Positions 19,345 to 28,948 of a DNA stretch of 64,000 nt are shown here, in pieces. The position numbers and the translations under genes were made by a program. Position 1 is the stretch's first letter, and each line of letters begins with the position of its first letter. The notes under the pieces are model-generated. The model was not told where the DNA came from. It saw only the letters and a program-made list of their open reading frames with translations, and ran no database searches. Source of the stretch: an uncultured Winogradskyella sp. (GTDB lineage Bacteria; Bacteroidota; Bacteroidia; Flavobacteriales; Flavobacteriaceae); the NCBI RefSeq assembly GCF_947495255.1, contig NZ_CANLYI010000001.1, forward strand, positions 1 through 64,000, given 5' to 3'.

Positions 19345-20235
19345 ATGAAAACGAACATTTCAACAATCATAATCGCATTACTATTTATATTTCAAACTAA
19401 TGCACAACAATTAAACAAGGAAATTAGTGAAGAAGGTGAAACACCATTTTTACTAGGCAAAATAGATAAAAAAGGGTTAGAAGGTGAGAATTATAAATCT
19501 TGGTTCACGCCAAACTATAATGATTATAAAACAAATTCTGAATTAATAAATACTATATCTTCAGAATTAAAAAATTATACAATAACACTATTTATGGGCA
19601 CTTGGTGTGGTGATAGTAAGCAAGAAGTTCCTAAACTTTATAAAGTTTTAGAAGCTTGTCATTTTCCTATGGATCAATTAACAGTTATAGCTGTGAGTAG
19701 AAAACTAGACATGTATAAACAAAGTCCGCAACATGAAGAAGCGGGTTTAAATATTCACAGAGTTCCTACAATTATTTTTTATAAATATGGTAAAGAAGTG
19801 AATCGTATTGTAGAGCATCCTATTGAAACTTTTGAAGAAGACATTCAGAATATAATAACAACCAATGATTACAAATCTAACTATCAAATTGTAACAGCTG
19901 TTGATAATATTCTAAAGAAGAAAGGTGTAAAAGGCTTAAAACGCAAGCAGAAAAAACTTTTAAAAACATTTAAAGATGAAGTCCCAAACATGTACGGTCT
20001 AAATACTTATGGTTATATTTTGTATGGAACAGACCGCATTGAAGACGCGATTGCTGTATACAAACTAAACACTATGCTGTTTCCTGAACAAGTCAGAACC
20101 TTTATTAATTTAGCAAATACTCTCGGTACTTCTGGCAAAACAGAAGACGCTATAAAAGTGTTAGAAGACGCTATCAAATTACATCCTGACAATGAAGATT
20201 TAAAAGAAAATTTAGCGCTGATAAAATCAAACTAA
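19345..20235 (+). CDS. secreted thioredoxin-fold protein with TPR-like tail
   Basis: The 296-residue protein has a signal peptide (IIIALLFIFQTNAQ). Residues ~70-170 are thioredoxin-like: ITLFMGTWCGDSKQEVPK provides a WCGDS site with one Cys instead of CxxC, and HRVPTIIFYKYGKEV holds the cis-Pro loop. The last ~70 residues (YGTDRIEDAIAVYKLNTM, AIKVLEDAIKLHPDNEDLK) look like two TPR units. With a single active-site Cys it is unlikely to act as an ordinary disulfide oxidoreductase. It is probably periplasmic, role unknown. Confidence 0.8.
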   Translation: MKTNISTIIIALLFIFQTNAQQLNKEISEEGETPFLLGKIDKKGLEGENYKSWFTPNYNDYKTNSELINTISSELKNYTITLFMGTWCGDSKQEVPKLYKVLEACHFPMDQLTVIAVSRKLDMYKQSPQHEEAGLNIHRVPTIIFYKYGKEVNRIVEHPIETFEEDIQNIITTNDYKSNYQIVTAVDNILKKKGVKGLKRKQKKLLKTFKDEVPNMYGLNTYGYILYGTDRIEDAIAVYKLNTMLFPEQVRTFINLANTLGTSGKTEDAIKVLEDAIKLHPDNEDLKENLALIKSN

Positions 20236-20265
20236 AAAGGTGTTCTCTAATTTTTGTAAAAAGTG

Positions 20266-20273
20266 TAATTTTG
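20266..20273 (+). promoter_or_regulatory. candidate -7 promoter box for lysS
   Basis: TAATTTTG matches TAnnTTTG 46 bases before the lysS ATG. The nearest upstream TTG is only 9 bases away, so the -33 element is uncertain. Confidence 0.4.
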
Positions 20274-20319
20274 CATCTGCTTATTTAAACAACAAATAAG
20301 CTTATAAAAATAAATAAGA

Positions 20320-22008
20320 ATGCAACTTTCAGAACAAGAATTGGTAAGACGCCAAAAGTTAGAAAAGCTTAGAGCTTTAGGGATTAACCCTTATCCAGCG
20401 GATTTATTTCCCGTTAATCATACTTCTAAACAGATAAAATCTGATTTTGAAGAAGGTAAACAGGTTATCATTGCTGGTCGTTTAATGGCAATTAACATTC
20501 AAGGAAAAGCATCTTTTGCTCAATTGCAAGATAGCGAAGGTCGTATTCAAGTCTATTTTAATAGAGACGAAATATGTACAGGAGAAGACAAATCATTATA
20601 CAATGATGTGTTTAAAAAATTACTAGATTTAGGTGATTTTGTTGGTATAGAAGGTACACTTTTCACTACACAAGTGGGTGAAAAAACCGTAATGGTAAAA
20701 GACTTTAAATTATTAAGTAAAGCTTTAAAGCCCTTACCTATTCCTAAGCAAAAAGATGGTAAAACTTATGATGCGTTTACAGATCCAGAAATGAGATACA
20801 GACAACGTTATGCAGATTTAGTGGTGAATCCACATGTTAAAGAAGTATTTGTAAAGCGTACAAAACTTTTTAATGCTATGCGTCAGTTTTTTAATGATGC
20901 TGGTTATTTTGAAGTAGAAACACCCGTTTTACAGCCTATTCCTGGTGGAGCTGCTGCACGTCCATTTACAACACACCACAACAGTTTAGACATTCCATTG
21001 TATATGAGAATTGCTAACGAGTTATATTTAAAACGATTAATCGTTGGTGGATTTGATGGTGTTTATGAGTTTTCTAAAAACTTCAGAAATGAAGGTATGG
21101 ATAGAACACATAACCCAGAATTTACAGCTATGGAAATCTATGTATCCTACAAAGATTATAATTGGATGATGGATTTCTGTGAGAAATTATTAGAACATTG
21201 TGCACTTGCAGTAAACGGAACTTCTGAAGCTACTTTTGGAGAACATAAAATCAACTTTAAAGCACCTTATAAGCGTATTACTATGCGCGATTCTATTTTA
21301 GAATTCACAGGTTTTGACATTTACAATAAATCTGAAGACGAAATAAGAGCCGCTGCAAAAGGCATGCATATTGAAGTTGACGAGACTATGGGTAAAGGGA
21401 AATTGATTGATGAGATTTTTGGTGAAAAATGTGAAGGGAATTATATTCAACCAACATTCATAACTGACTATCCAAAAGAAATGAGTCCTTTATGTAAGGA
21501 GCACAGAGAAAACCCTGAATTAACAGAGCGTTTTGAATTAATGGTTTGTGGTAAAGAAGTCGCTAATGCCTACTCAGAGTTAAATGACCCAATTGACCAA
21601 CGCGAACGTTTTGAGCATCAATTAAAACTAGCTCAAAAAGGTGATGACGAAGCTACTGAGTTTATTGATCACGACTTTCTACGTGCTTTAGAATACGGAA
21701 TGCCTCCAACATCTGGTATGGGCATTGGGATGGATCGTTTAATTATGTTCTTAACCAATAACCAAAGTATACAAGAAGTATTATTCTTTCCGCAAATGCG
21801 ACCAGAAAAGAAAAAAGTAGATCTTAGTGATAATGAAAAAGCAATTCTTGAAGTTTTAAAAGCTGAAAAACGAATGGACTTAACCGTTCTTAAATCTAAA
21901 TCTGGTTTAAGTAATAAAGGTTGGGACAAAGGGATTAAAGGTTTAGGCAAACACGGCTTAACTAAAGTTGAAAAAACCGATGATGGTTTGTTTGTAGAGT
22001 TAGTATAA
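20320..22008 (+). CDS. lysS: lysyl-tRNA synthetase, class II
   Basis: This enzyme charges tRNA-Lys. The 562-residue protein has the OB-fold anticodon domain (VIIAGRLMAINIQGKASFAQLQD), class II motif 2 (FSKNFRNEGMDRTHNPEFT) and motif 3 (GMGIGMDRLIMFL). After residue ~500 there is an extra ~60-residue C-terminal domain (DNEKAILEVLKAEKRMDL ... GLTKVEKTDDGLFVELV) that looks like a winged helix. Bacteroidetes LysRS often carry such a tail. A perfect hairpin terminator follows. Confidence 0.98.
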   Translation: MQLSEQELVRRQKLEKLRALGINPYPADLFPVNHTSKQIKSDFEEGKQVIIAGRLMAINIQGKASFAQLQDSEGRIQVYFNRDEICTGEDKSLYNDVFKKLLDLGDFVGIEGTLFTTQVGEKTVMVKDFKLLSKALKPLPIPKQKDGKTYDAFTDPEMRYRQRYADLVVNPHVKEVFVKRTKLFNAMRQFFNDAGYFEVETPVLQPIPGGAAARPFTTHHNSLDIPLYMRIANELYLKRLIVGGFDGVYEFSKNFRNEGMDRTHNPEFTAMEIYVSYKDYNWMMDFCEKLLEHCALAVNGTSEATFGEHKINFKAPYKRITMRDSILEFTGFDIYNKSEDEIRAAAKGMHIEVDETMGKGKLIDEIFGEKCEGNYIQPTFITDYPKEMSPLCKEHRENPELTERFELMVCGKEVANAYSELNDPIDQRERFEHQLKLAQKGDDEATEFIDHDFLRALEYGMPPTSGMGIGMDRLIMFLTNNQSIQEVLFFPQMRPEKKKVDLSDNEKAILEVLKAEKRMDLTVLKSKSGLSNKGWDKGIKGLGKHGLTKVEKTDDGLFVELV

Positions 22009-22032
22009 TCTACATTATATAATATTCTTAAT

Positions 22033-22068
22033 AAAAGGAACTATCAATTGATAGTTCCTTTTTTTTTT
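22033..22068 (+). terminator. intrinsic terminator of lysS
   Basis: A perfect 30-base palindrome (arm AAAAGGAACTATCAA) followed directly by a run of T. It ends 25 bases after the lysS stop. Confidence 0.92.
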
Positions 22069-22138
22069 AGGAATCAATTACAAATTTCAGTACATTTATT
22101 ACCAGCACTTTATAACCTTAATTTCAATGACATTCGGT

Positions 22139-23254
22139 ATGTTAAAAAACTACGCAACATTCAGCTTATTTTTCTTTTTCACTTTATTCATAACCTCTCA
22201 AAATATAGCAGGCAATTGGAAGGTGATTTCTCTAGAGACTGGCGGAAATGTCGTTAATTTACCTTCAACTGTTTCAACAGCTCCATATCTTAATATCGAC
22301 AGTTTTAATAGCAGTCCACCTACTGGATATGATCAATATTGGGGACGCTACATTAATGGCTATGGCATTTGTAATTCTTTTGAAACGTATTATGAAGCAG
22401 GACTAGAATCCATAAACTTAATTCCGTATTTTGAAACTACAGATAATATATGCGCTACGGCTGAAGAAATAGGTTTTGAAAGCCTATTCTTTTCAATACT
22501 ACAAGTGCAAGGAGGTTTAACTTATTCGTTTTATAACAATTTACAAAACCTAAGTATTGTTAACGTTTTTGGAGAATTTATCAATTTAGAACATGAAGAT
22601 GTATCTACAAACTCTTTAAGTGGTGAATGGTTTATATATTCTATTTGGGAATACGACCTTTTGTTTGAGAATACTTTTAATACAAGTTTAAACATCAATT
22701 TTTCGAATGAAAATGTAAATGGACAAAGTAACATTTATGGCAGCTCAATTTGTAATGGATTTAATGCTTATTATGATAATCCTATACAGACCAATTCTTT
22801 AATCATAAAAAATATGGGCTGGACACTTTTAAATTGTAACACTACGGATGAACAATATTTTGAATCAGCTTATGTGAATTTTTTCAATACCTACTCAGAA
22901 GATCTCTATACGTATGAAATATCAGGAAGTGGATTAGATGCAATTCTTCAGCTTAATAATGGATATGAAGGCACTATAACTTATGGAAGACAAGCCTTAT
23001 CTGTAGATGATGTTGCAAAGCAATCCACAAAACTTATTACAGATAGAGTTGAGAACAAATTGCAGATTATATCTAACACCATCTTAACTAATTCACAGTA
23101 CACAATTTTTGATATTGCAGGAAGACAAATAACATCTGCTAGATTAAATAATACTAAACATATTGATTTAATAGATTTAACTACAGGAATTTACTTCTTA
23201 ACCATCAAGAATTCTTCAAATCAAATGGAGAACTTTAAATTTTTTAAAGACTAG
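22139..23254 (+). CDS. T9SS type A sorting domain protein, unknown function
   Basis: ATG 22139 is preferred to 22127 because MLKNYATFSLFFFFTLFITS is a compact signal peptide. The protein of about 371 residues starts GNWKVISLETGG and contains two similar halves, each with a GNW/GEW opening, a YINGYGICNSFETYYEAG or IYGSSICNGFNAYYDN segment, and an ENLF/ESAYVNF stretch. This suggests a duplicated lipocalin- or META-like beta-barrel. The last ~75 residues (YTIFDIAGRQITSARL ... TGIYFLTIKNSS) are the type IX secretion signal. It is exported and probably surface-attached; the ligand is unknown. Confidence 0.8.
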   Translation: MLKNYATFSLFFFFTLFITSQNIAGNWKVISLETGGNVVNLPSTVSTAPYLNIDSFNSSPPTGYDQYWGRYINGYGICNSFETYYEAGLESINLIPYFETTDNICATAEEIGFESLFFSILQVQGGLTYSFYNNLQNLSIVNVFGEFINLEHEDVSTNSLSGEWFIYSIWEYDLLFENTFNTSLNINFSNENVNGQSNIYGSSICNGFNAYYDNPIQTNSLIIKNMGWTLLNCNTTDEQYFESAYVNFFNTYSEDLYTYEISGSGLDAILQLNNGYEGTITYGRQALSVDDVAKQSTKLITDRVENKLQIISNTILTNSQYTIFDIAGRQITSARLNNTKHIDLIDLTTGIYFLTIKNSSNQMENFKFFKD

Positions 23255-23330
23255 TGTTCCTTTCAAAACGCTTAAAATTTATCGAATTATATCTTTTTTG
23301 TACATTAGCAACAAACCTTAACCTAAATCT

Positions 23331-24326
23331 ATGTTATTTCAATTCAAAAAAATAGTTGTACTTCTTGTTCTAACACTAGTTTTTAGTTCTTGCGAAAAGG
23401 ATGATTCCATTTCTCCTGTTGTTACCCCAGAAGTTGTAGCTGAATTTAAAGCCAACCTCTCTGAACTCAATTTATTTTCAGGTAATTTGAACCAATTAAT
23501 CATAACAGAGAAAGCTTTTGAGTATAATATTAACACAACACTTTTCTCAGATTACGCACACAAACAGCGCATAATAGCTTTACCAACAGGTACTAGCTTA
23601 CAATTTAATGGCGACGGCTTACCTATATTTCCTGACAATACAGTTATTGCAAAAACATTTTTTTACAATAGTGATGAGCGCGATTTATCCTTAGGAAAAA
23701 CCATAATTGAAACGCGTATTCTTATTAAAATAAATGACAATTGGGAAACAGGGAATTATGTATGGAACGAAACGCAAACTGATGCTATTTTAGACACTGA
23801 AGGCAGCACGGTACCAATTACTTGGATTGACACAGATGGCAACCCTAACCCTACTTCTTATAAAATTCCATCGAGTACAGATTGTTTTACTTGTCACAGT
23901 AATAGTGATAGAATTTTACCAATAGGTCCAAAATTAAGGTCTATGAATTTTAATATTAACGGTGTAAATCAATTAGAGCAATTTATAAGCAATCAACAAT
24001 TAAGTGGTGTAGCTAGCAGTAGCTCAGTTAGAAGTCTACCAAATTGGGAAGACACTTCACTTTCTTTAGAAACCAGAGCTAGAGCTTATATGGATGTTAA
24101 TTGTGCACATTGCCATATTCCAGGAGGAACTTGCGCAGACCAATCTACTTTAAATCTAGCTTTTGAGACAACTTTAGAAGATAGTAATATTTTAGACCAG
24201 ATTGCGCTTATAGATTATAGGACTTCATTTTATTTAGAAGGTATAAGTATGCCTTTTATTGGAACATCTATGCGACATACAGAAGGTTTAGATTTAGTTC
24301 AGAGTTACTTAAACACACTTAATTAA
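23331..24326 (+). CDS. diheme c-type cytochrome lipoprotein, SO2930-like
   Basis: The 331-residue protein has a lipobox (LVFSSC, Cys21). Two heme-binding CxxCH motifs are visible: CFTCH at 185-189 and CAHCH at 258-262. The N-terminal part, with ALPTGTSLQFNGDGLPIFPDNTVIAKTF, matches what I know of the SO2930 family of diheme cytochromes. It is presumably an envelope electron carrier tethered to a membrane. No cytochrome oxidase or other redox partner is adjacent, so its electron donor and acceptor are unknown. Confidence 0.82.
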   Translation: MLFQFKKIVVLLVLTLVFSSCEKDDSISPVVTPEVVAEFKANLSELNLFSGNLNQLIITEKAFEYNINTTLFSDYAHKQRIIALPTGTSLQFNGDGLPIFPDNTVIAKTFFYNSDERDLSLGKTIIETRILIKINDNWETGNYVWNETQTDAILDTEGSTVPITWIDTDGNPNPTSYKIPSSTDCFTCHSNSDRILPIGPKLRSMNFNINGVNQLEQFISNQQLSGVASSSSVRSLPNWEDTSLSLETRARAYMDVNCAHCHIPGGTCADQSTLNLAFETTLEDSNILDQIALIDYRTSFYLEGISMPFIGTSMRHTEGLDLVQSYLNTLN

Positions 24327-24418
24327 TAGGCGTTAAATAAATACTAAAATCGGTTTTAAATTTAACAGATTCTTAATAGAATCCGTATTTTCATCCAAAT
24401 TAATTAAAACCGACTAAT

Positions 24419-26905
24419 TTGAAACATTTATCAATCAAACTACTCTTTGTAGTTTCTGCTTTTTTGGCATTTTCTTGTTCTACTGCAAAGAAAGCCGGAA
24501 AATCCAAAAAAGATGCCACCGCAATGGCAAAACCACCAGTAAAAAAACCTGGTAAAAACGACCCAAAACCTTACAACAAAGTCATTACTAAAGACGCAAA
24601 AAGTGATGGAGGTTTATTTACAGTCCATTCTGTAGACGAAAAATTCTATTACGAAATTCCAGATTCACTTTTTAACCGTGAAATGTTGATGGTAACTCGT
24701 ATTTCTAAAACTGCTGCTGGACTTGGATTTGGTGGAGGAAAACAAAACGAACAAGTTTTACGCTGGGAGAAAAAAGGCAAAAAAGTAATTTTACGTGTGG
24801 TATCTTACAATGTGGTTGCTGCAGATTCACTTCCTGTTAAAGAAGCTGTTTTGAACTCTAACTTCGAGCCTGTTTTATTCACTTTTCCGATTGCTGCATT
24901 CAGCAAGGATTCTTCGAATGTTGTAATTGACGCTACTCCTTTATTTGAAAAGGATGTAAAATCTTTAGGTTTACCACAATTTAGAAGAACACCATACAAA
25001 GTATCGCGTTTAGAAAGTGACAAATCATTTATTGAAAACATAAAAAGTTACCCTAGAAACATTGAAGCAAGACATGTAAAAACATATGCTTCAGGAAGAC
25101 CACCTTCAAATTCTAGTACTGGATCAATTTCAATTGAAATCAACAATTCAATGATATTGTTACCAGATAACCCAATGAAACGTCGTTATTTTGACAAACG
25201 TGTAGGTTGGTTTACAAGTAATCAAACCGATTATGGACAAGAAGATCAAAAAAGTAAATCTATTGAATTCCTAGATCGTTGGAGATTAGAAGTTAAAGAT
25301 GAAGATTTAGAGAAATTTAAGCGTGGAGAATTAGTAGTTCCGAAAAAACAAATTATTTATTACATTGACAGAGCAACGCCAGAAAAATGGAGAAAATATC
25401 TAAAACAAGGTATTGAAGATTGGCAAGTGGCTTTTGAAGCCGCAGGATTTAAAGATGCTATAATTGCTATGGATCCACCTACTGTTGAGGAAGACCCAGA
25501 ATGGAGCCCTGAAGATGTACGGTATTCTGTTGTACGTTATTTAGCATCTCCAATCCCTAATGCTAATGGACCTCACGTAAGTGACCCAAGAACTGGAGAA
25601 ATTTTAGAAAGTGATATCAACTGGTACCATAACGTAATGTCATTATTACGTGGCTGGTTCTTTGTACAAACAGCAGCGATTAATCCAGATGCTCAGAGTC
25701 CTCAATTTAAGGATGAAGTTATGGGTCGATTAATACGTTTTGTATCTGCTCACGAAGTAGGACATACCTTAGGCTTACCTCACAACATGGGAAGTAGTGT
25801 TGCATATCCTGTTGAAAAATTACGCGATGCTGCATTTACTCAGAAGTATGGTACAGCGCCATCTATTATGGATTATGCTCGTTTTAATTACATAGCACAA
25901 CCAGGTGATGAAGGTGTTGCATTAATGCCAGATATTGGAACTTACGATAAATATGCTATTGCTTGGGGTTACAGACCAATTTTAGACAAAACTGCTGAAG
26001 AAGAAAAACCAGTTCTTAACCAATGGATTATGGACCACGCAGGAGACCCAATGTATCGTTTTGGTCATCAACAAGTTGGTGATATTCACGATCCAAGTTC
26101 TCAAACTGAAGATTTAGGTGATGACGCTATGTTAGCAAGTGAATACGGAATTAAAAACTTAAAGCGTATTGTACCAAATTTAATTGAATGGACTACAGAG
26201 GCTGGAGAAGATTATGACGATTTAGAAGAAATGTATGGACATGTAGTATCGCAGTTTAATCGTTACATGGGACACGTTGCTAATAACATTGGTGGTGTTT
26301 ATGAAAATTTAAAATCTACCGATCAAGAAGGCGCTGTTTATACTGCGGTACCAAAAGAACACCAGAAAAGAGCTATGGCTTTTCTTCAGGAGAACTTGTT
26401 TGATACACCAGACTGGTTATTAGACAAAACTATATTTGATCGTATTGAATATTCTGGTTCTGTAGACCGTATCAGAGCATTACAAGCTAGAACTTTAAAC
26501 ACTATTTTGAGTTTAGGTAAAATGCAACGCTTAACTGAAGCATATACTTATGATAGTAAAGCTTATGCTTTAACAGATATGATGAAAGATCTTCGCACTG
26601 GTATTTGGAGTGAACTACGTACTGGAAAGAAAATTGATACTTACCGTCGTAATTTACAACGTGCTCACATTGACAGATTAGAGTTCTTAATGAACGCAGA
26701 GAATCAAAGAAAAGCACCAGATTTTGGAGGTTACCAAAAATCTACAGCAGTAAATACAAGCCAATCTGATATTAAAGCCGTAGTCAGAGCTGAGTTAAAA
26801 ACACTTCGTAGTCAATTACGAAATGCTCGAGGTGGCGATGCAATGAGTAGAATACATATTGCTGATGCGATAGAAAGAATTAACCTTATTTTAGATCCTA
26901 AATAA
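24419..26905 (+). CDS. zinc-dependent metalloprotease lipoprotein (DUF5117/DUF5118 type)
   Basis: The start is TTG 24419: it gives the lipoprotein signal LLFVVSAFLAFSC, and the next ATG lies beyond it. The 828-residue protein contains HEVGHTLGLPHN (His445), an HExxHxxGxxH metzincin-type zinc site with Glu446 as catalytic base, followed by SIMDYARFNY, a likely Met-turn. The N-terminal region (ITKDAKSDGGLFTVHSVDEKFYYEIP) and the R-R-YFDKRVGWF segment fit the DUF5118/DUF5117 architecture. It is anchored in the envelope; the natural substrate is unknown. A shared terminator separates it from the convergent GDYXXLXY gene. Confidence 0.93.
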   Translation: MKHLSIKLLFVVSAFLAFSCSTAKKAGKSKKDATAMAKPPVKKPGKNDPKPYNKVITKDAKSDGGLFTVHSVDEKFYYEIPDSLFNREMLMVTRISKTAAGLGFGGGKQNEQVLRWEKKGKKVILRVVSYNVVAADSLPVKEAVLNSNFEPVLFTFPIAAFSKDSSNVVIDATPLFEKDVKSLGLPQFRRTPYKVSRLESDKSFIENIKSYPRNIEARHVKTYASGRPPSNSSTGSISIEINNSMILLPDNPMKRRYFDKRVGWFTSNQTDYGQEDQKSKSIEFLDRWRLEVKDEDLEKFKRGELVVPKKQIIYYIDRATPEKWRKYLKQGIEDWQVAFEAAGFKDAIIAMDPPTVEEDPEWSPEDVRYSVVRYLASPIPNANGPHVSDPRTGEILESDINWYHNVMSLLRGWFFVQTAAINPDAQSPQFKDEVMGRLIRFVSAHEVGHTLGLPHNMGSSVAYPVEKLRDAAFTQKYGTAPSIMDYARFNYIAQPGDEGVALMPDIGTYDKYAIAWGYRPILDKTAEEEKPVLNQWIMDHAGDPMYRFGHQQVGDIHDPSSQTEDLGDDAMLASEYGIKNLKRIVPNLIEWTTEAGEDYDDLEEMYGHVVSQFNRYMGHVANNIGGVYENLKSTDQEGAVYTAVPKEHQKRAMAFLQENLFDTPDWLLDKTIFDRIEYSGSVDRIRALQARTLNTILSLGKMQRLTEAYTYDSKAYALTDMMKDLRTGIWSELRTGKKIDTYRRNLQRAHIDRLEFLMNAENQRKAPDFGGYQKSTAVNTSQSDIKAVVRAELKTLRSQLRNARGGDAMSRIHIADAIERINLILDPK

Positions 26906-26925
26906 TTAAACTAGGATATTATTTA

Positions 26926-26960
26926 AAAAGGCTTCAAGAATAATCTTGGAGCCTTTTTTT
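26926..26960. terminator. bidirectional terminator between metalloprotease and GDYXXLXY gene
   Basis: AAAAGGCTTCAAGA and TCTTGGAGCCTTTT form a 14-bp stem with one G-U and a 4-base loop. A run of T follows on plus, and a run of A precedes it, so it can work in both directions. Confidence 0.85.
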
Positions 26961-26977
26961 ATTACAATTCATTAAAA

Positions 26978-27550
26978 TCACTTTTCAGCTTCTTTTTCTA
27001 TATAATAGTGAATAGATTTATCATTAATAAAAACATCTTTTAAAACAGCATCACCGTTCTTAATAGCAACCAGAGCGTAAGTTTCATTTATAGAATCATT
27101 TCTTCTATTAAATTTTCTATATATATCTTCGGCTGGCTTTGCTTTAGACTCTTCCATATAATAACGATCAAAGGGCAAATTAAAACGAACTTCGGTAGAA
27201 TGATAATCGTAATATTCAACTTCTACTTCAATAAAATCACGACTAGTATTGTGCTTCGTTTTACTCAAACTTTTCACTTTAGCATAACCTAAACTATCTT
27301 TTTCTAGATAGATTATAACTTTATCATTGCGCTGAATTGTAGAATCTATACTTTTAGCAGAACTCAATTCATATCGCAAAGTCACATACTTACCTCTAAA
27401 AGGGTCATTTGGATCAATAGGTTGCGTTTTAAACTTATAAACTGTTCCTGAGTTTAGAACGTCTTCTTTATTATAAATCATTTTAGCTGGCACAAGTAAT
27501 TGAATTATTACCACTGCAATGAATATTAAAAATACATATATCGTTTTCAT
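26978..27550 (-). CDS. GDYXXLXY-type membrane-anchored protein
   Basis: The 190-residue protein has one N-terminal membrane helix (YVFLIFIAVVIIQLLVP) and then an exported beta-rich domain with DPNDPFRGKYVTLRYELS, matching the GDYxxLxY family motif (here GKYVTLRY). It lies 8 bases after a DUF2157 gene, the pairing usually seen for this family. The pair is likely one membrane-associated system of unknown function. Confidence 0.85.
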   Translation of the reverse strand: MKTIYVFLIFIAVVIIQLLVPAKMIYNKEDVLNSGTVYKFKTQPIDPNDPFRGKYVTLRYELSSAKSIDSTIQRNDKVIIYLEKDSLGYAKVKSLSKTKHNTSRDFIEVEVEYYDYHSTEVRFNLPFDRYYMEESKAKPAEDIYRKFNRRNDSINETYALVAIKNGDAVLKDVFINDKSIHYYIEKEAEK

Positions 27551-27558
27551 GTTAGCTT

Positions 27559-28854
27559 TTAATTTAGAGTTTGATGTTTGATTGCTTTCTGCTTTTTTAA
27601 CATGATGTAATTAGCTAGGAAAAACCCAAGACCTACAACAACAAATAAAAGTCCTCTTAACACAAAACTCATATCTGTATCAAAAAAGCGACAAACAATA
27701 GCCGTTGCAATAATTAAGAGTCCATAATTTAAAATACTAAACCTAAAAGTATCTGCCCCTAATTTAACCGCAAACACACCAAATATTAATATCATTATGT
27801 TTGTAGAAATAGTACCTAATTTTGCGCTCTCACTTCCTAAAGCGAATACTATTAAGAAAATGATAAACACATATTGAAACACATTGAATTTAAATTTACC
27901 TTTTGGTATTTGGGAATACACTAACAAAGCCAATGCAATAAAAATTAAAACTATTGACACCCACATTTCTTGAGAATTAAATACAATTATTTCATATTGT
28001 ATTTCTTCCCAAATAACATTAAAACTTAAAATCATCAGTAAAACAACAGAGCCAAAAGAGCCTAACACAACATAACTATTCCGTCTCAATTGTTGACTGT
28101 TAAATATCTCTAGCTGTCCTAAATTATAAAAAACTCCAAATAACATCGCATACATCACAAAGCCTAGTGCCCAATTATTTTGAATAAATGCACCTAACAC
28201 AATAATCAAACTCAGTGCATACAACCAATTTAAAATAGCAGTAGAATTAGCTTTAGGTGATTTTTTTAATTCATTAAAATAAAAAGGAATTGTACCAATA
28301 AGTAATACAAAATATAGCCATGGTGATTTATTACCATATCCAAAACTATAACCATATTCACAAGCATAGTATGTAGAAAACCCAATCACAAATATTGCAA
28401 CCGCTTTAGAGTTTAAAACATAAATTAATGGAAGACCAAGGACAATCCATGTTAGTAAATAACTGCTTAAATCTCCAGGAATATTATAAACCTGACTCAC
28501 TAGTGCTATAGATGCACCAATAGCGAAAAACAGAAAAGTACCAGAGGACTCTTTCCATGCTTGGCTCTTATTTTTAAGAATTGAATAACTAGACAGTAAT
28601 TGTCCAATTATTAGAGGCAAAAAGGCAAAAACAGTTTTTATTGTTCTTGAAAAATCATCCCAATTGTGGGCTAATATTAAAATGATTCCTAAACCAACTA
28701 ATGCAGAACCTAATATTCCAAAAATGGTAAATAATGGATTTGATTGATTACTCCTTTTAGTTTCGTAATAATTATTTATACGATTTGCCACTTCAGAAGA
28801 AATAACATTATGATCTATTAATTCTGCTAAGTCGTTTTTGAGTTTTGATTTCAT
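27559..28854 (-). CDS. DUF2157 polytopic membrane protein
   Basis: The 431-residue protein begins with a soluble ~35-residue helix (ELIDHNVISSEVANRINNYYE) and continues with about 12-14 membrane segments. The early segment FGILGSALVGLGIILILAHNWDDFS is the DUF2157 signature. Its function is not established; it is probably cotranscribed with the GDYXXLXY gene directly downstream. Confidence 0.88.
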   Translation of the reverse strand: MKSKLKNDLAELIDHNVISSEVANRINNYYETKRSNQSNPLFTIFGILGSALVGLGIILILAHNWDDFSRTIKTVFAFLPLIIGQLLSSYSILKNKSQAWKESSGTFLFFAIGASIALVSQVYNIPGDLSSYLLTWIVLGLPLIYVLNSKAVAIFVIGFSTYYACEYGYSFGYGNKSPWLYFVLLIGTIPFYFNELKKSPKANSTAILNWLYALSLIIVLGAFIQNNWALGFVMYAMLFGVFYNLGQLEIFNSQQLRRNSYVVLGSFGSVVLLMILSFNVIWEEIQYEIIVFNSQEMWVSIVLIFIALALLVYSQIPKGKFKFNVFQYVFIIFLIVFALGSESAKLGTISTNIMILIFGVFAVKLGADTFRFSILNYGLLIIATAIVCRFFDTDMSFVLRGLLFVVVGLGFFLANYIMLKKQKAIKHQTLN

Positions 28855-28885
28855 AGTCCTTAAATTTTATAAAAATAGAGAATTT

Positions 28886-28921
28886 AAAACCTCACAACAC
28901 TAAATAATGTTGCAAGGTTTT
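28886..28921 (-). terminator. probable terminator after the YiaA-like gene
   Basis: AAAACCTCACAACA and TGTTGCAAGGTTTT pair with a two-base mismatch around an 8-base loop, between the YiaA-like stop and the DUF2157 start. The T tail on the minus strand is short. Confidence 0.5.
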
Positions 28922-28948
28922 TGGTTACTAACTAACCTATCATCAAAA

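Noticed and set aside
22048-22257. 69-residue plus-strand ORF between lysS and the T9SS gene
   Set aside because: Begins inside the lysS terminator and overlaps the T9SS gene in another frame.
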